Assembly (NCBI RefSeq): GCF_004000845.1
Contig: NZ_BIMA01000059.1
Coordinates: 1 to 41,823, forward strand
DNA: 41,823 bases
Reading direction: 5' to 3'
DNA from: Paenibacillus koleovorans NBRC 103111
Lineage (GTDB): Bacteria; Bacillota; Bacilli; Paenibacillales; NBRC-103111
Within the stretch, counting starts at the first letter, position 1. Every line of letters starts with the position of its first letter. Below are positions 1-8,084 of the stretch, one piece after another. Position numbers and translations under genes: made by a program. The notes under the pieces were generated by a model. That model ran no database searches. It saw only the letters and a list, made by a program, of their open reading frames with translations, and was not told where the DNA came from.

Positions 1-93
1 ACCCTACATAGTCCGACGTCAGCCGCGTTTCCTGCTATGGTGTAATGTTATTTCGTTGCAGAAGCAGCTTGGGGAGGATATAACAATCCGGCG

Positions 94-687
94 TCACCTT
101 GTTTTTTGCCAATACTGGAGAGCCCCTAGTGCGGCACACACAGCAGCCGCAAACACCCCTAGCACGATCATCCAAACTCGATCCTTGACGTCGGTCCGTT
201 CAGTCGGCGGATAGCCTTGGCCAAGCTGCTGTAAATCATAGTCCGCCTTCGCCAGTTCCACCGTTCGAGTACATGCGCTGACGACAATATCGCCTTTGGA
301 CCAAATATGTTTATCCTCCTGCTGGGTGTAAGCGTAGACCAAGTATGGCTTTCCTCGCTCGAATTGCAAATGATCTGGCGTACCGACCACTTTAATACGG
401 TTTTGCTGCAAGCCTTGCCAGATTGAATGCACATCGAAAATGACAACCTTCTTCGGCTCGATTGCGTTTGGGAACCGGACATTCTTCGTCTCCACCATCC
501 TCACCACGCCGGAGAACACCACATCATACTTGGCAAGCTCCTCTCGAGGCTTCCCTGGTGCCGCGCAGTTCAGCGCGAGGACATGATCGAAAGTCGATAG
601 ACACGATAAGCCCAGCCCCCACCCGAATATAGTTATTAAGAGTACTTTTCGAACGATTTTATACATGGAGGTCCCGACCTTATTCAT
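94..687 (-). CDS. TIMP/NTR-like secreted protein with C-terminal membrane anchor
   Basis: A 197-residue protein with an N-terminal hydrophobic signal (about residues 12-38) ending before NCAAPG. A domain of about 120 residues follows, with motifs such as VVFSGVV and VVSACTRT, and a final hydrophobic helix (about 172-190) precedes a short basic tail. The Cys just after the signal, a VFSG strand and a late S-x-C-x-R-T motif resemble the tissue-inhibitor-of-metalloproteinase/netrin-like fold found in Bacillota surface proteins. The likely topology is an extracellular domain anchored by the C-terminal helix. The first ATG is preceded by GGGAGTGG at a good distance; an internal ATG seven codons later is possible. 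It is the last gene of the minus-strand group at this edge. The family call rests on pattern similarity and no partner is visible, so function is unknown. Confidence 0.65.
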   Translation of the reverse strand: MNKVGTSMYKIVRKVLLITIFGWGLGLSCLSTFDHVLALNCAAPGKPREELAKYDVVFSGVVRMVETKNVRFPNAIEPKKVVIFDVHSIWQGLQQNRIKVVGTPDHLQFERGKPYLVYAYTQQEDKHIWSKGDIVVSACTRTVELAKADYDLQQLGQGYPPTERTDVKDRVWMIVLGVFAAAVCAALGALQYWQKTR

Positions 688-734
688 CAGTTGCCACTCC
701 CATTATAGCCGTTCCCAATTATCCCCACCACAGT

Positions 735-765
735 AAAAAAGGAGCCGGCCGTCTAAGCCAACTCC
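735..765 (-). terminator. Rho-independent terminator after the glutaredoxin gene
   Basis: Read on the minus strand, a GC-rich stem (GGAG..GGC paired with GCC.GCTCC) is followed by a run of six T. It sits just downstream of the glutaredoxin stop codon and separates it from the TIMP-like gene. Confidence 0.75.
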
Positions 766-783
766 CAACAATACACTCCCTGC

Positions 784-1020
784 TTACTGCACGGCCGCTA
801 CCATCCGCTTCAGCTCGCCCGGCTGGAAACCTTTCACCGCTTGATCGCCGATCACGGTAACCGGAATGCCGAGAAACCCAAGCTTCTCCACTTCCTCCCG
901 CGCCTGCACGTCGGCCATTACATCCTTCACTTCAAACGCCACACCTTGCTCGCTGAGATACTGCTTCACCTTCTCGCAGTCCTGGCACCCTTTGGCGGAA
1001 TAGACGATCGCTTGACTCAT
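784..1020 (-). CDS. Glutaredoxin family protein (NrdH-like)
   Basis: A 78-residue single-domain thioredoxin-fold protein. The redox motif CQDC is at residues 12-15, close to the N-terminal strand (IVYSAKG), and the cis-proline segment GIPVTVIGD (Pro53) is followed by GFQPGEL, the usual glutaredoxin/NrdH ending. It probably reduces disulfides in the cytoplasm using thioredoxin reductase or a low-molecular-weight thiol. The CxxC is not the classical CPYC or CVQC, so the exact reductant and client cannot be told. The ATG has AAGGAGG upstream. It is monocistronic, with its own terminator. The family call is firm; any link to ribonucleotide reductase is not supported by neighbours. Confidence 0.88.
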   Translation of the reverse strand: MSQAIVYSAKGCQDCEKVKQYLSEQGVAFEVKDVMADVQAREEVEKLGFLGIPVTVIGDQAVKGFQPGELKRMVAAVQ

Positions 1021-1235
1021 CGGGAACGTTCCTCCTTATTTACACCTGCTGTTAGCTGCTTGGTCCCTCTATTATGCCCGATCTCGGCTCTCGTCTCAAG
1101 GCCGCTCGAAAACAGGCAGGTAACTTTAGCTATAGTCAAACTGACCTCTAGTTCACAGCTTCCCGTCTGGCTATACTTTCGATGTGGGCGGAAGCCCCGT
1201 ACAACTTACATTTTGATTGGAGATGGCGCTATTTG

Positions 1236-2243
1236 ATGATGAAGTTAAACCTGGTGGTGCAAGGGTCGGCGGAAGACCAAGCCGCTCGGACTTGTATGAC
1301 GCACTGGGAGCATGATGCAGGCAGCTTGCAGTTCTGGAGGGCGAGCTCGAATTTCGTGTACCGCTACACACGGGCGGGGACGCGTTATTATCTCCGTTTC
1401 GCCTCGGATGAGGACCGAACTCGCGATCAGTTGGAGGCGGAGCTGGACTTCCTGACGTATTTGCAGCAAATGGGCATCCCGACGGTCGTACCTGTCTCTT
1501 CGGCCCAAGGCCACCGGATCGTAACAATCCCGGACACCCCCATTGGCACCCTGCACGCCGTAACGTTCACTGAAGCTACCGGACACTCCCTCTACTTGCC
1601 GCACATGACCCCGCACCACCTGGAGCAATGGGGTCGCTCGTTAGCCCTGCTTCATCAGCAATCCGCCGTTTACAGTCCTCCGGATATAGGGTTGCGCCGG
1701 CCTACTTGGGAAGATGCTTTGGAGAAGGTTCGTTCCGTTCTGGCCGAGCACCCTGCTGAAACCGACGCAACAACTGAACTTCTATTAGTTGAAAAGCACC
1801 TGCACACACTGCCGCGCAGCTCCAGCAGCTTCGGCCTTATCCATTATGATTTCGAGCTGGACAATTTGTTCTGGAACGACAGGCTGCGGCAATTTACTGC
1901 TATTGATTTCGACGATGCCCTGTATCATTGGTATGTTATGGATATCGTCTCGGCTACTCGGGAGCTGGGCTCGCTTCCGGCAGATGCCGCCGCACGTGCA
2001 TATTCGCAGTTTCTGCAGGGGTATCGCTCCGTGATGCCGATTGACGAGTCGCTTTGGGAGCAAAGGGACTGGTTCGAACGATTCCAAAGATTGGTTCGTT
2101 TCGCTCGGGTGCTGCGTTCGCTGGATGATGCCGAGTGTAGTGCAACGCCTGCCTGGTGGGAGCCGCTTCTTGCAAAGCTGACCCACAGCTTGGACGAGGA
2201 TCGCCGTCGCTTTCGCGTGTCGAGCGAGCTGGCCGTGCGGTAG
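1236..2243 (+). CDS. APH-fold phosphotransferase (SrkA/RdoA-like kinase)
   Basis: About 335 residues. The kinase core is visible as an N-terminal lobe (SSNFVYRYTRAG, YYLRF) and a catalytic loop with His203, Asp205 and Asn210 in HYDFELDN. The metal-binding Asp224 is in AIDFDDA. This is the aminoglycoside phosphotransferase/homoserine kinase II fold; the overall look is closest to the SrkA/RdoA stress kinases and related Bacillota proteins of unknown substrate. I chose the tandem ATG at 1236/1239 because GGAGATGG lies nine bases upstream. An in-frame ATG at 1182 lacks such a site. Antibiotic modification cannot be claimed from the sequence. Confidence 0.8.
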   Translation: MMKLNLVVQGSAEDQAARTCMTHWEHDAGSLQFWRASSNFVYRYTRAGTRYYLRFASDEDRTRDQLEAELDFLTYLQQMGIPTVVPVSSAQGHRIVTIPDTPIGTLHAVTFTEATGHSLYLPHMTPHHLEQWGRSLALLHQQSAVYSPPDIGLRRPTWEDALEKVRSVLAEHPAETDATTELLLVEKHLHTLPRSSSSFGLIHYDFELDNLFWNDRLRQFTAIDFDDALYHWYVMDIVSATRELGSLPADAAARAYSQFLQGYRSVMPIDESLWEQRDWFERFQRLVRFARVLRSLDDAECSATPAWWEPLLAKLTHSLDEDRRRFRVSSELAVR

Positions 2244-2331
2244 CGGCAGCCGTACGTCTGGCAAAACCACCTTCCCCACCTTTCCTAGACCTGCTATAGT
2301 AGAGAAGAATAGAGATGAGGAGGGGTTACTA

Positions 2332-3180
2332 GTGGCTCGTCAGCTCGGCATTCTGGCACATGCTTTTGGTCAGAAGCCTTTGAGCCAGCTTGCGCTGGAG
2401 GTTGGAAAAGCAGGATTCGGGACGGTGCAGCTCGCTTTGTCCAAAGCGTTGTCCGATATCGATTGCTCCACAGGCCGATTGAGCCCGGGGCTGGGCCATC
2501 ATGTGGCCGAAGCGTTCGACCGCAACGGGGTACGCATCGCCGTGCTCGGCTGCTATATCGATCCGATCCATCCGGATTCCGATGAACGGCGCCGCAATGT
2601 AAGGCGATTCAAGGAGCATTTGAAGTACGCGCGTGATTTCGGGTGCAGCGTTGTGGCCACGGAGACCGGACATCTCTCCACGTATATGAAGGACTTTCCG
2701 ACAGATTACCATAAAAAGGCTTGGGGCATTCTGCGGCACACGGTCTACGAGCTGAGTGAGGAAGCGGAGAAATGGGGCGTCACCGTCGGCATCGAGCCCG
2801 CTGTGTCTTTGGTCGCGCAGACGCCGGAGGAGATGCGGCGCCTGCTCGAGGAGGTGCCTTCGACCGCCTTGGGCGTCGTGCTGGACGGGTGCAATTTGCT
2901 GGAAGCGGGCAATGTGGATCGGCAGGATGAGATTTTCCGGACGGCGTTCGAGCTGTTCGGGGATCGGATCGTTTCGTTCCACGCCAAGGATGCTCGCATC
3001 CGGCATGGCGGGGCACGCGGGAAGGCGGCGCTGGGGGCCGGCGACGTGAATGTGCCGCTGTTCCTCTCGCTCGCGCAGCAGTACAAGCCTTTCGCCGACA
3101 TCACGCTGGAAGGCGTGGAGGGCGAGATGATCGCGCAATCGCTGGACTATTGGCAGCAATTGTGGGAGGTTAGGGTTTAA
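2332..3180 (+). CDS. Sugar phosphate isomerase/epimerase (AP endonuclease 2-fold TIM barrel)
   Basis: A 282-residue xylose-isomerase-like TIM barrel. The four metal/catalytic positions of the family are visible: Glu155 (VGIEPA), Asp185 (VVLDGCN), His217 (VSFHAKD) and Glu260 (ITLEGVEG). Such enzymes isomerise or epimerise sugars or inositol derivatives, or dehydrate keto-inositols; the substrate cannot be named. The start is GTG at 2332 with GAGGAGGGG seven bases upstream. It stands alone between the phosphotransferase and a convergent chorismate synthase, and its 3' side runs into repeat element A. Confidence 0.85.
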   Translation: MARQLGILAHAFGQKPLSQLALEVGKAGFGTVQLALSKALSDIDCSTGRLSPGLGHHVAEAFDRNGVRIAVLGCYIDPIHPDSDERRRNVRRFKEHLKYARDFGCSVVATETGHLSTYMKDFPTDYHKKAWGILRHTVYELSEEAEKWGVTVGIEPAVSLVAQTPEEMRRLLEEVPSTALGVVLDGCNLLEAGNVDRQDEIFRTAFELFGDRIVSFHAKDARIRHGGARGKAALGAGDVNVPLFLSLAQQYKPFADITLEGVEGEMIAQSLDYWQQLWEVRV

Positions 3181-3759
3181 GGTGTGCAGGCAAGCGGCAG
3201 CTCCGGACGGGACGTTCGGGGGTGCTGCTTTTTGTTTTGTTGGGGTGGCGAGGGTTGGCGAAGGGGCGAGGAGGCGGGTTAGCGGACACAGGAGCCCTTA
3301 TTTGCCTGAAAAAGGGGCTTCCGGGGAGTTTGGCGGACAGATAAGCCCTTGATTGGCTCGAAAAGCACGCCGATTGGCTCGTTTGGAGTAAAATAACGGC
3401 TCCTGTGTCCGGCAAACTGGCGCAGTGGTGGGTTTTGATCCAAATAGCGGCTCCTGTGTCCGCAAAGGAGAGCCGAGGGCACCGTCGGGCTGAGACGAGT
3501 AGCCCGTGGCACTGCGATACCAGTATCTCGGACTACAGCCGTAAAAGGCGCTTCAGTCCGCTCTGTAAGTGGGGGTTGTCGGACATCGAAGAGAAAATTA
3601 CCTGGTGGTTGGCGGCAAAGGGTGTTCTCAATCGTAACTCACAGCAATATCCCACGTTGGGTGCACAACCCTTTCGATCACGGCCAGTAACCATCGCTTC
3701 TTAATGCAGCGGCTGTAGCTGGAGTCCGACTTTCCTGGCTACAGGGTCCCCTCGGCCTG
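3181..3759. other. Intergenic region between convergent genes, carrying repeat element A
   Basis: About 580 bases without a supported gene. The first part holds the four-motif repeat element (3283-3462). Further right there is a weakly related GGACTACAG/CAGTCC motif pair near 3528-3572. Just past the chorismate synthase stop, an imperfect hairpin at about 3711-3743 has arms TGTAGC.GGA and TCC.GGCTACA; it lacks a T-run, so it is a weak terminator candidate. Reading frames crossing this stretch only translate the repeats. Confidence 0.6.
3283..3462. repeat. Repeat element A: four-motif forward-forward-reverse-reverse element
   Basis: Two direct copies of a motif close to CGGACACAGGAGCCCTTATT begin at 3283 and 3334 (the second degenerate). 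Two reverse-complement copies end at 3411 and 3462. Spacing is exactly 51 nt within each pair, so the element is a large interrupted inverted repeat of about 180 bp. The same architecture recurs at 20651-20829 and 22397-22570. The arms could fold into a long imperfect hairpin in RNA or a cruciform in DNA. No target-site duplication or open frame is evident. Confidence 0.85.
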
Positions 3760-4815
3760 CTACCCGTGCAAAGCGGCTTGTCGCTTGTAGTGGTCCTCGA
3801 CCACGAGACAAGCCATCGCCTCCACGACGGGCACGATGCGCGGGCAAATGCAAGGGTCGTGCCGTCCCACGGTGGCGATTTCCCGCTCGGCGCCGTCCAT
3901 TCCAATCGTCCGCTGCGGGACGGAGATCGAGGAAGTCGGCTTCACGGCAATGCGGAAGACGATGTCCTGCCCGGTGCTGATGCCGCCCAGAATGCCGCCG
4001 GCATGATTGCTCTGGAAGCCGCCGGCATCCATCGCGTCGTTGTGCTCGCTCCCTCGCATCGAGGCGGAGGCGAAACCCGCGCCGAACTCGATGCCTTTGA
4101 CCGCGCCGATGGACAGCATCGCCTTGGCGAGCTCCGCGTCCAGCTTGTCGAACGCCGGCTCGCCTAGCCCGGCCGCGACGCCTCGCACGCGGCACTCCAC
4201 GATCCCGCCGCAGCTGTCGCCTATAGCTGCGAGCGACTCGATCTTGGCGACGATCTGCGCAGCAGCGTCCGGGTCGCAAGCCCGGACGGGGTTGCGCTCG
4301 ATCTCGCGCTCGTCGAAGGTGCGGCACCGGATGCCGCCGGCCTCCAGCGTATACGCGATGACCGAGACGCCGCGCCGCTCCAGTAGCTTGCGGGCCACCG
4401 CACCACCCGCCACGCGCGAAGCCGTCTCCCGGCCGGATGCCCGGCCGCTACCGCGGTGGTCGCGGATGCCGTATTTTTGCATGTACGTGTAATCGGCATG
4501 GCCCGGACGGAACATGTGTCGAATGTCGGCGTAAGCCCCCGGTCGCATATCCTGATTGCTGAGCAATATGCAAAGGGGAGCCCCCGTCGTCTTCCCCTCG
4601 AATACGCCGGACACGATCCGGATACGATCATATTCTTTGCGCGGAGTGGTGACGGAAGATTGCCCGGGTTTCCTGCGATCCATCTGGACTTGGATGTAAG
4701 CTTCATCCAGCTCGACACCCGGCGTGACCCCGTCGACGATTACTCCAACCGCTTCCCCGTGCGACTCTCCGAACGTTGTAATTGTGAATCGTTCTCCAAA
4801 GCTATTCCCTGCCAC
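3760..4815 (-). CDS. aroC: Chorismate synthase, E. coli-type
   Basis: A 351-residue protein that converts EPSP to chorismate with reduced FMN, the last common step of aromatic biosynthesis. Signatures are visible in order: TTFGESHG at the N-terminus, RRKPGQSS, SGVFEGKTTGAP, RPGHADYTY, YGIRDHRGSGRASGRET, GGILGGISTGQ, KPTSSI and GRHDPC. The start is GTG. Compared with the Bacillus subtilis enzyme, which begins MRYLTAGESHG and has a different central region, this one matches the E. coli form, including RDHRGSGR and the late GRHDPC. It is isolated, with no aroB, aroH or trp genes next to it. That suggests either a second chorismate synthase or an acquired one. Confidence 0.93.
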   Translation of the reverse strand: MAGNSFGERFTITTFGESHGEAVGVIVDGVTPGVELDEAYIQVQMDRRKPGQSSVTTPRKEYDRIRIVSGVFEGKTTGAPLCILLSNQDMRPGAYADIRHMFRPGHADYTYMQKYGIRDHRGSGRASGRETASRVAGGAVARKLLERRGVSVIAYTLEAGGIRCRTFDEREIERNPVRACDPDAAAQIVAKIESLAAIGDSCGGIVECRVRGVAAGLGEPAFDKLDAELAKAMLSIGAVKGIEFGAGFASASMRGSEHNDAMDAGGFQSNHAGGILGGISTGQDIVFRIAVKPTSSISVPQRTIGMDGAEREIATVGRHDPCICPRIVPVVEAMACLVVEDHYKRQAALHG

Positions 4816-5114
4816 TTCTCGTCCAGCTCCCTGCTTCTTTTTCAGCTAGTATACAGGGTGTTGGATGCATAAGAGAAATCGAAATATTACTAGTTACCCA
4901 TAAAATCTATCTATATTATATCTATACATCCCCATCCTTCTCCTTCCTGACACGATCCCGCTCGAGCGCCTCTTGCACATACTCCCGCTTAGGTAGCTTG
5001 CTGTTGCTATTTCCTGGGAGTCCACCGCCGCGTCGGTTGCGAAGGAAGGGTTATCCGCGTAGTGTTGTGCTAGAGAAGAACAATTATGTCTGACTTCAAC
5101 TTAGGAGGTTCCCT
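4816..5114. other. Intergenic region between divergent aroC and a phosphotransferase gene
   Basis: About 300 bases with no supported gene. An AT-rich stretch at 4880-4930 could hold the promoter of either flanking gene, but I cannot define boxes with confidence. The right end has AGGAGG at 5103-5108, the ribosome binding site of the next gene. Confidence 0.5.
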
Positions 5115-6014
5115 TTGACCTTTCATAATAACGAGGTAGCGATCGATACCGCGCTTGTGCAACGATTGCTGGCGGCTCAATTCCCGCAATGGTCGACTCT
5201 ACCGCTCACTCGAGCACAGTCCAGCGGCACGGACAACGTCTTGTATCGGCTAGGGGAAGAGCTAGCTGTACGCCTGCCCCGCCTCAAGTCGGCCGCCGGC
5301 CAGGTGGAGAAAGAGCGGCTTTGGCTGCCGCAGCTTGCACCGCATTTGCCGCTGGCGATTCCGACTCCGCTCGCTGTTGGAGCACCTGACGAGGGCTACC
5401 CATGGCCATGGGCGGTGTACCCATGGTTTCAGGGTGAAGATGCGATAACCGGACGCATCGACGATCTAGGTGAAGCCGCGTTGACGATGGCTCAATTCGT
5501 CAACGCCATGCAGCAGATCAAGCTGGCCGAAGGCGCAACGCCTCCTCCATGTCCGCGAGACATGTCTCTGCAGGTGAGAGATGCCAAGGTGCACCAAGCG
5601 ATCGCCGAGCTGGAAGGTTTGATCGACCCGAAGGCAGCAGCGTTGGTGTGGGAGGAAGCCCTTCAATCGCTCGAATGGCAAGGACCGCCCGTCTGGATTC
5701 ACGCAGACCTCCATGCGGGAAATTGGCTGGTTGATCAAGGGCGGATTTGTGCCGTTATCGATTTCGGCTGTGTGGGAGTCGGGGATCCCGCTTGGGACAT
5801 GCTTGCGGCGTGGAGCATCCTGACGGCGGGGACACGGGACATCTTCCGCACGGCCCTGCAGGTGGATGATGCGACTTGGGCGCGAGGCCGGGGCTTTGCT
5901 TTGTCCATGGGGCTGATTGCACTCCCATACTACAAGGACACAAACCCCGTTTTCGCCGGTGTCGCCAAGCGGATGCTTGATGAAATTTTACTGGTGACTG
6001 GCTTAGAGCTGTAA
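5115..6014 (+). CDS. APH family phosphotransferase
   Basis: A 299-residue kinase-fold protein. The N-terminal lobe carries SSGTDNVLYRLGEELAVRLPR. The catalytic loop IHADLHAGNW supplies Asp198 and Asn203, and AVIDFG supplies the metal ligand Asp216. The layout (SSGTDN, LAVRLPR, GxGDPAWDM) is typical of the large APH subgroup that includes macrolide and aminoglycoside kinases and many chromosomal genes of unknown substrate. The start is TTG at 5115, chosen because AGGAGG ends six bases before it. It is unrelated in detail to the kinase at 1236, so the two are not a recent duplication. Confidence 0.82.
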   Translation: MTFHNNEVAIDTALVQRLLAAQFPQWSTLPLTRAQSSGTDNVLYRLGEELAVRLPRLKSAAGQVEKERLWLPQLAPHLPLAIPTPLAVGAPDEGYPWPWAVYPWFQGEDAITGRIDDLGEAALTMAQFVNAMQQIKLAEGATPPPCPRDMSLQVRDAKVHQAIAELEGLIDPKAAALVWEEALQSLEWQGPPVWIHADLHAGNWLVDQGRICAVIDFGCVGVGDPAWDMLAAWSILTAGTRDIFRTALQVDDATWARGRGFALSMGLIALPYYKDTNPVFAGVAKRMLDEILLVTGLEL

Positions 6015-6293
6015 AATAACTACCCTGCTCCTCCCTTGCGCGAATAACCGATTTCCCAAAGACTTTTCATCGGATCGAGCCGCTCCGCGCCGAAAGACCT
6101 CGAACACGCAGACGGGTTGCACGATGGGGCATTGCTTGGATCTAAACGAATTTTCTAGGGGCCCGGTTTGCCCCAACTGACTGATGCAGCAAATCCCTGG
6201 AGGCCGTGCCAGGTTACTTGTCGGGTTGCAAATGTTGTGCATGGAATAGAGGGTGGCGAGTGAGAGTTACATGGTCCGGTTATCATCCGCTAG

Positions 6294-8066
6294 CTAGTCC
6301 CGCGGAGCACGGGGAATCGAGCACGAGCCGCCTTCCAACGCGGGTCTGGCCAGCTTGGCGTACTGGCCCAGCACGCCTTTGTGCTGGATAGTCGGCGGCG
6401 ACCAGCGCTCGAAGCGCTGGCGAAACGTCTCGGCCACCTGCTCCGCAGACTGGGGCGTGCCGTCGATGCCGACGATGTTCAACGTTCGATTCGGGATGTC
6501 GATCAAGACCAGATCGTTGTCGGCCACAACGGCAATCGGTCCGCCGTCGATCGCCTCCGGTCCCATATACCCGACGCAAGGTCCCCGAGTGGCGCCGGAG
6601 AAACGGCCGTCGGTCACAAGCGCCGTCGAATGGGATAGCACCGGATCGGAAGCGATCAGCTCGGACATGAAGAACATCTCCGGCATCCCGGTCGCCCGCG
6701 GCCCCTGGTAGCGGATGATGACGACGTCGCCGGGGACAATTCGCTTCCCGCGCAACGCGTCAACGGCATCCCGCTCGGTGTCGAACACCTTCGCGGGCCC
6801 TTGGTGCACCTGCATGTCGGCGACGACCGCCGACTTCTTGATCGTGGCGCCTTGCGGGGCCAAGTTGCCGGTCAATACGGCCAGCGAGCCCTCCGGCTTC
6901 AGCGGCTTGCTCAGCTTATAGATCACGTTGCGCCGGTTCAGCTTGTAGTTGGCGAGGAACATCTCGGCCATACGCGGCATTTCGTTGCGCCGGTAGTCCT
7001 CGAGGTTCTCCCGCAGCGTCCTCCCCGTGACGGTCAGCACATCGAGATGGAGATGCTCTTCCAGCTGCAGCATAACCTCCGGCACGCCGCCCGCATACCA
7101 GAACAGCTCCGTCGGGTACTGGCCCGCCGTCTTGGTATCCACCAGAACCGGGATACCGCGATGGATGCGGTCGATCTCCTGTGCGTCGAGCCGAATGCCC
7201 GCCTCCGCCGCAATGGCGATCAAGTGCATGACGGCGTTCAGCGACCCTCCGATGGCGGAATGGACCATGATCGCGTTCTCGAACGCCTCGCGGGTCAGGA
7301 TGCGCGACGGCCGGATATCCGCCTCGACGAGGTGCATCACCTGCTTGCCCGCCGCTCGCGCGGCTCGTTTGATCTCGGCGTTGGTCGCCGGGATAAGCGC
7401 CGACCAGGGGAGCGCCAGGCCCAGCGCCTCGGCCATCACCTGCATCGTGGCTGCCGTGCCCATGTACTGACAGGCGCCGCAGGTCGGGCAGCAGGCTCGC
7501 TGGAAGGCGAGGAATTCTTCCTTCGTCATTTTGCCCTCGTCCACTTCCACGCTCATATGCCACAGCTCTTCGTTCGAGCGCAGGCAAGGTCCTGCGCCCA
7601 TAGCGCCTCCTGGCACATGGATGGCCGGGATATCCAGCCGGGCGATCGCCATCAGGTGGGCGGGGACCGCTTTGTCGCCGGCGGACGAGAGCACCATCGC
7701 GTCGAACGGCGTGGCGAGCGCGTGAATCTCCACCATGGAGGCGATCATGTCGCGGGAAGGCAGCGAATAGTTCATGCCGTTATGGGCTTGAGCGATGCCG
7801 TCGCAAATATCGGTCGTCGTGTAGAGGGCAGGCTTGCCGCCTTGCTGGAACACGCCTTTCTCGATTTCTCCCGCCAGCTCCCCTAAGTGGTAGGAGCTAG
7901 GATGGCTCGCCCCATGCGTAGTCTCGACCAGCACTTGCACCCGGTTCAAGTCCTCGACTGTCCAATCCATCGACATCCGAAGCGCATCGCCCTCGAAGCT
8001 GATCTTGCGCACCTTCTGGCTCTCCAGAGCGCTAAGCTTGCTGCTGTTGCTGTTGCTGCTGTCCAT
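6294..8066 (-). CDS. IlvD/Edd family dehydratase lacking two canonical Fe-S cysteines
   Basis: About 590 residues, the length of dihydroxy-acid and sugar-acid dehydratases. Family landmarks are TDICDGIAQAHNGMNYSLPSRDM, the second signature ALVTDGRFSGAT, and GPCVGYMGPEA. Of the three cysteines that ligate the cluster in characterised members, the first (usually PCN) reads PSS at about residue 57. The second (usually CDK) reads GDK at about residue 130. Only the third, in CGAC (Cys199), is kept. Extra cysteines occur at 88, 161, 192, 193 and 196. The N-terminus is a Ser/Asn stretch. I chose the ATG at 8066 because GGGAGG lies nine bases upstream. The stop of the SDR gene is 18 bases upstream, so both are cotranscribed. 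Linkage to an SDR and an FCD regulator suggests sugar-acid catabolism rather than branched-chain synthesis. Confidence 0.85.
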   Translation of the reverse strand: MDSSNSNSSKLSALESQKVRKISFEGDALRMSMDWTVEDLNRVQVLVETTHGASHPSSYHLGELAGEIEKGVFQQGGKPALYTTTDICDGIAQAHNGMNYSLPSRDMIASMVEIHALATPFDAMVLSSAGDKAVPAHLMAIARLDIPAIHVPGGAMGAGPCLRSNEELWHMSVEVDEGKMTKEEFLAFQRACCPTCGACQYMGTAATMQVMAEALGLALPWSALIPATNAEIKRAARAAGKQVMHLVEADIRPSRILTREAFENAIMVHSAIGGSLNAVMHLIAIAAEAGIRLDAQEIDRIHRGIPVLVDTKTAGQYPTELFWYAGGVPEVMLQLEEHLHLDVLTVTGRTLRENLEDYRRNEMPRMAEMFLANYKLNRRNVIYKLSKPLKPEGSLAVLTGNLAPQGATIKKSAVVADMQVHQGPAKVFDTERDAVDALRGKRIVPGDVVIIRYQGPRATGMPEMFFMSELIASDPVLSHSTALVTDGRFSGATRGPCVGYMGPEAIDGGPIAVVADNDLVLIDIPNRTLNIVGIDGTPQSAEQVAETFRQRFERWSPPTIQHKGVLGQYAKLARPALEGGSCSIPRAPRD

Positions 8067-8084
8067 ATGCTTCAACCTCCCTAT

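Noticed and set aside
1236-2243. Aminoglycoside-resistance enzyme
   Set aside because: Only the general kinase fold is visible; substrate-specific features of resistance enzymes are not seen. The same holds for 5115-6014.
3283-3462. Insertion sequence or transposase relic
   Set aside because: No transposase frame, no clear terminal inverted repeats with target duplication. A non-autonomous element remains possible, so it is listed as a repeat.
6801-7886. A 361-codon plus-strand frame opposite the IlvD/Edd gene
   Set aside because: Antisense shadow with no start signal; the dehydratase motifs on the other strand are clear.
6294-8066. Branched-chain biosynthetic dihydroxy-acid dehydratase (ilvD)
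   Set aside because: Missing cluster cysteines and linkage to an SDR and an FCD-GntR regulator make a biosynthetic role unlikely.
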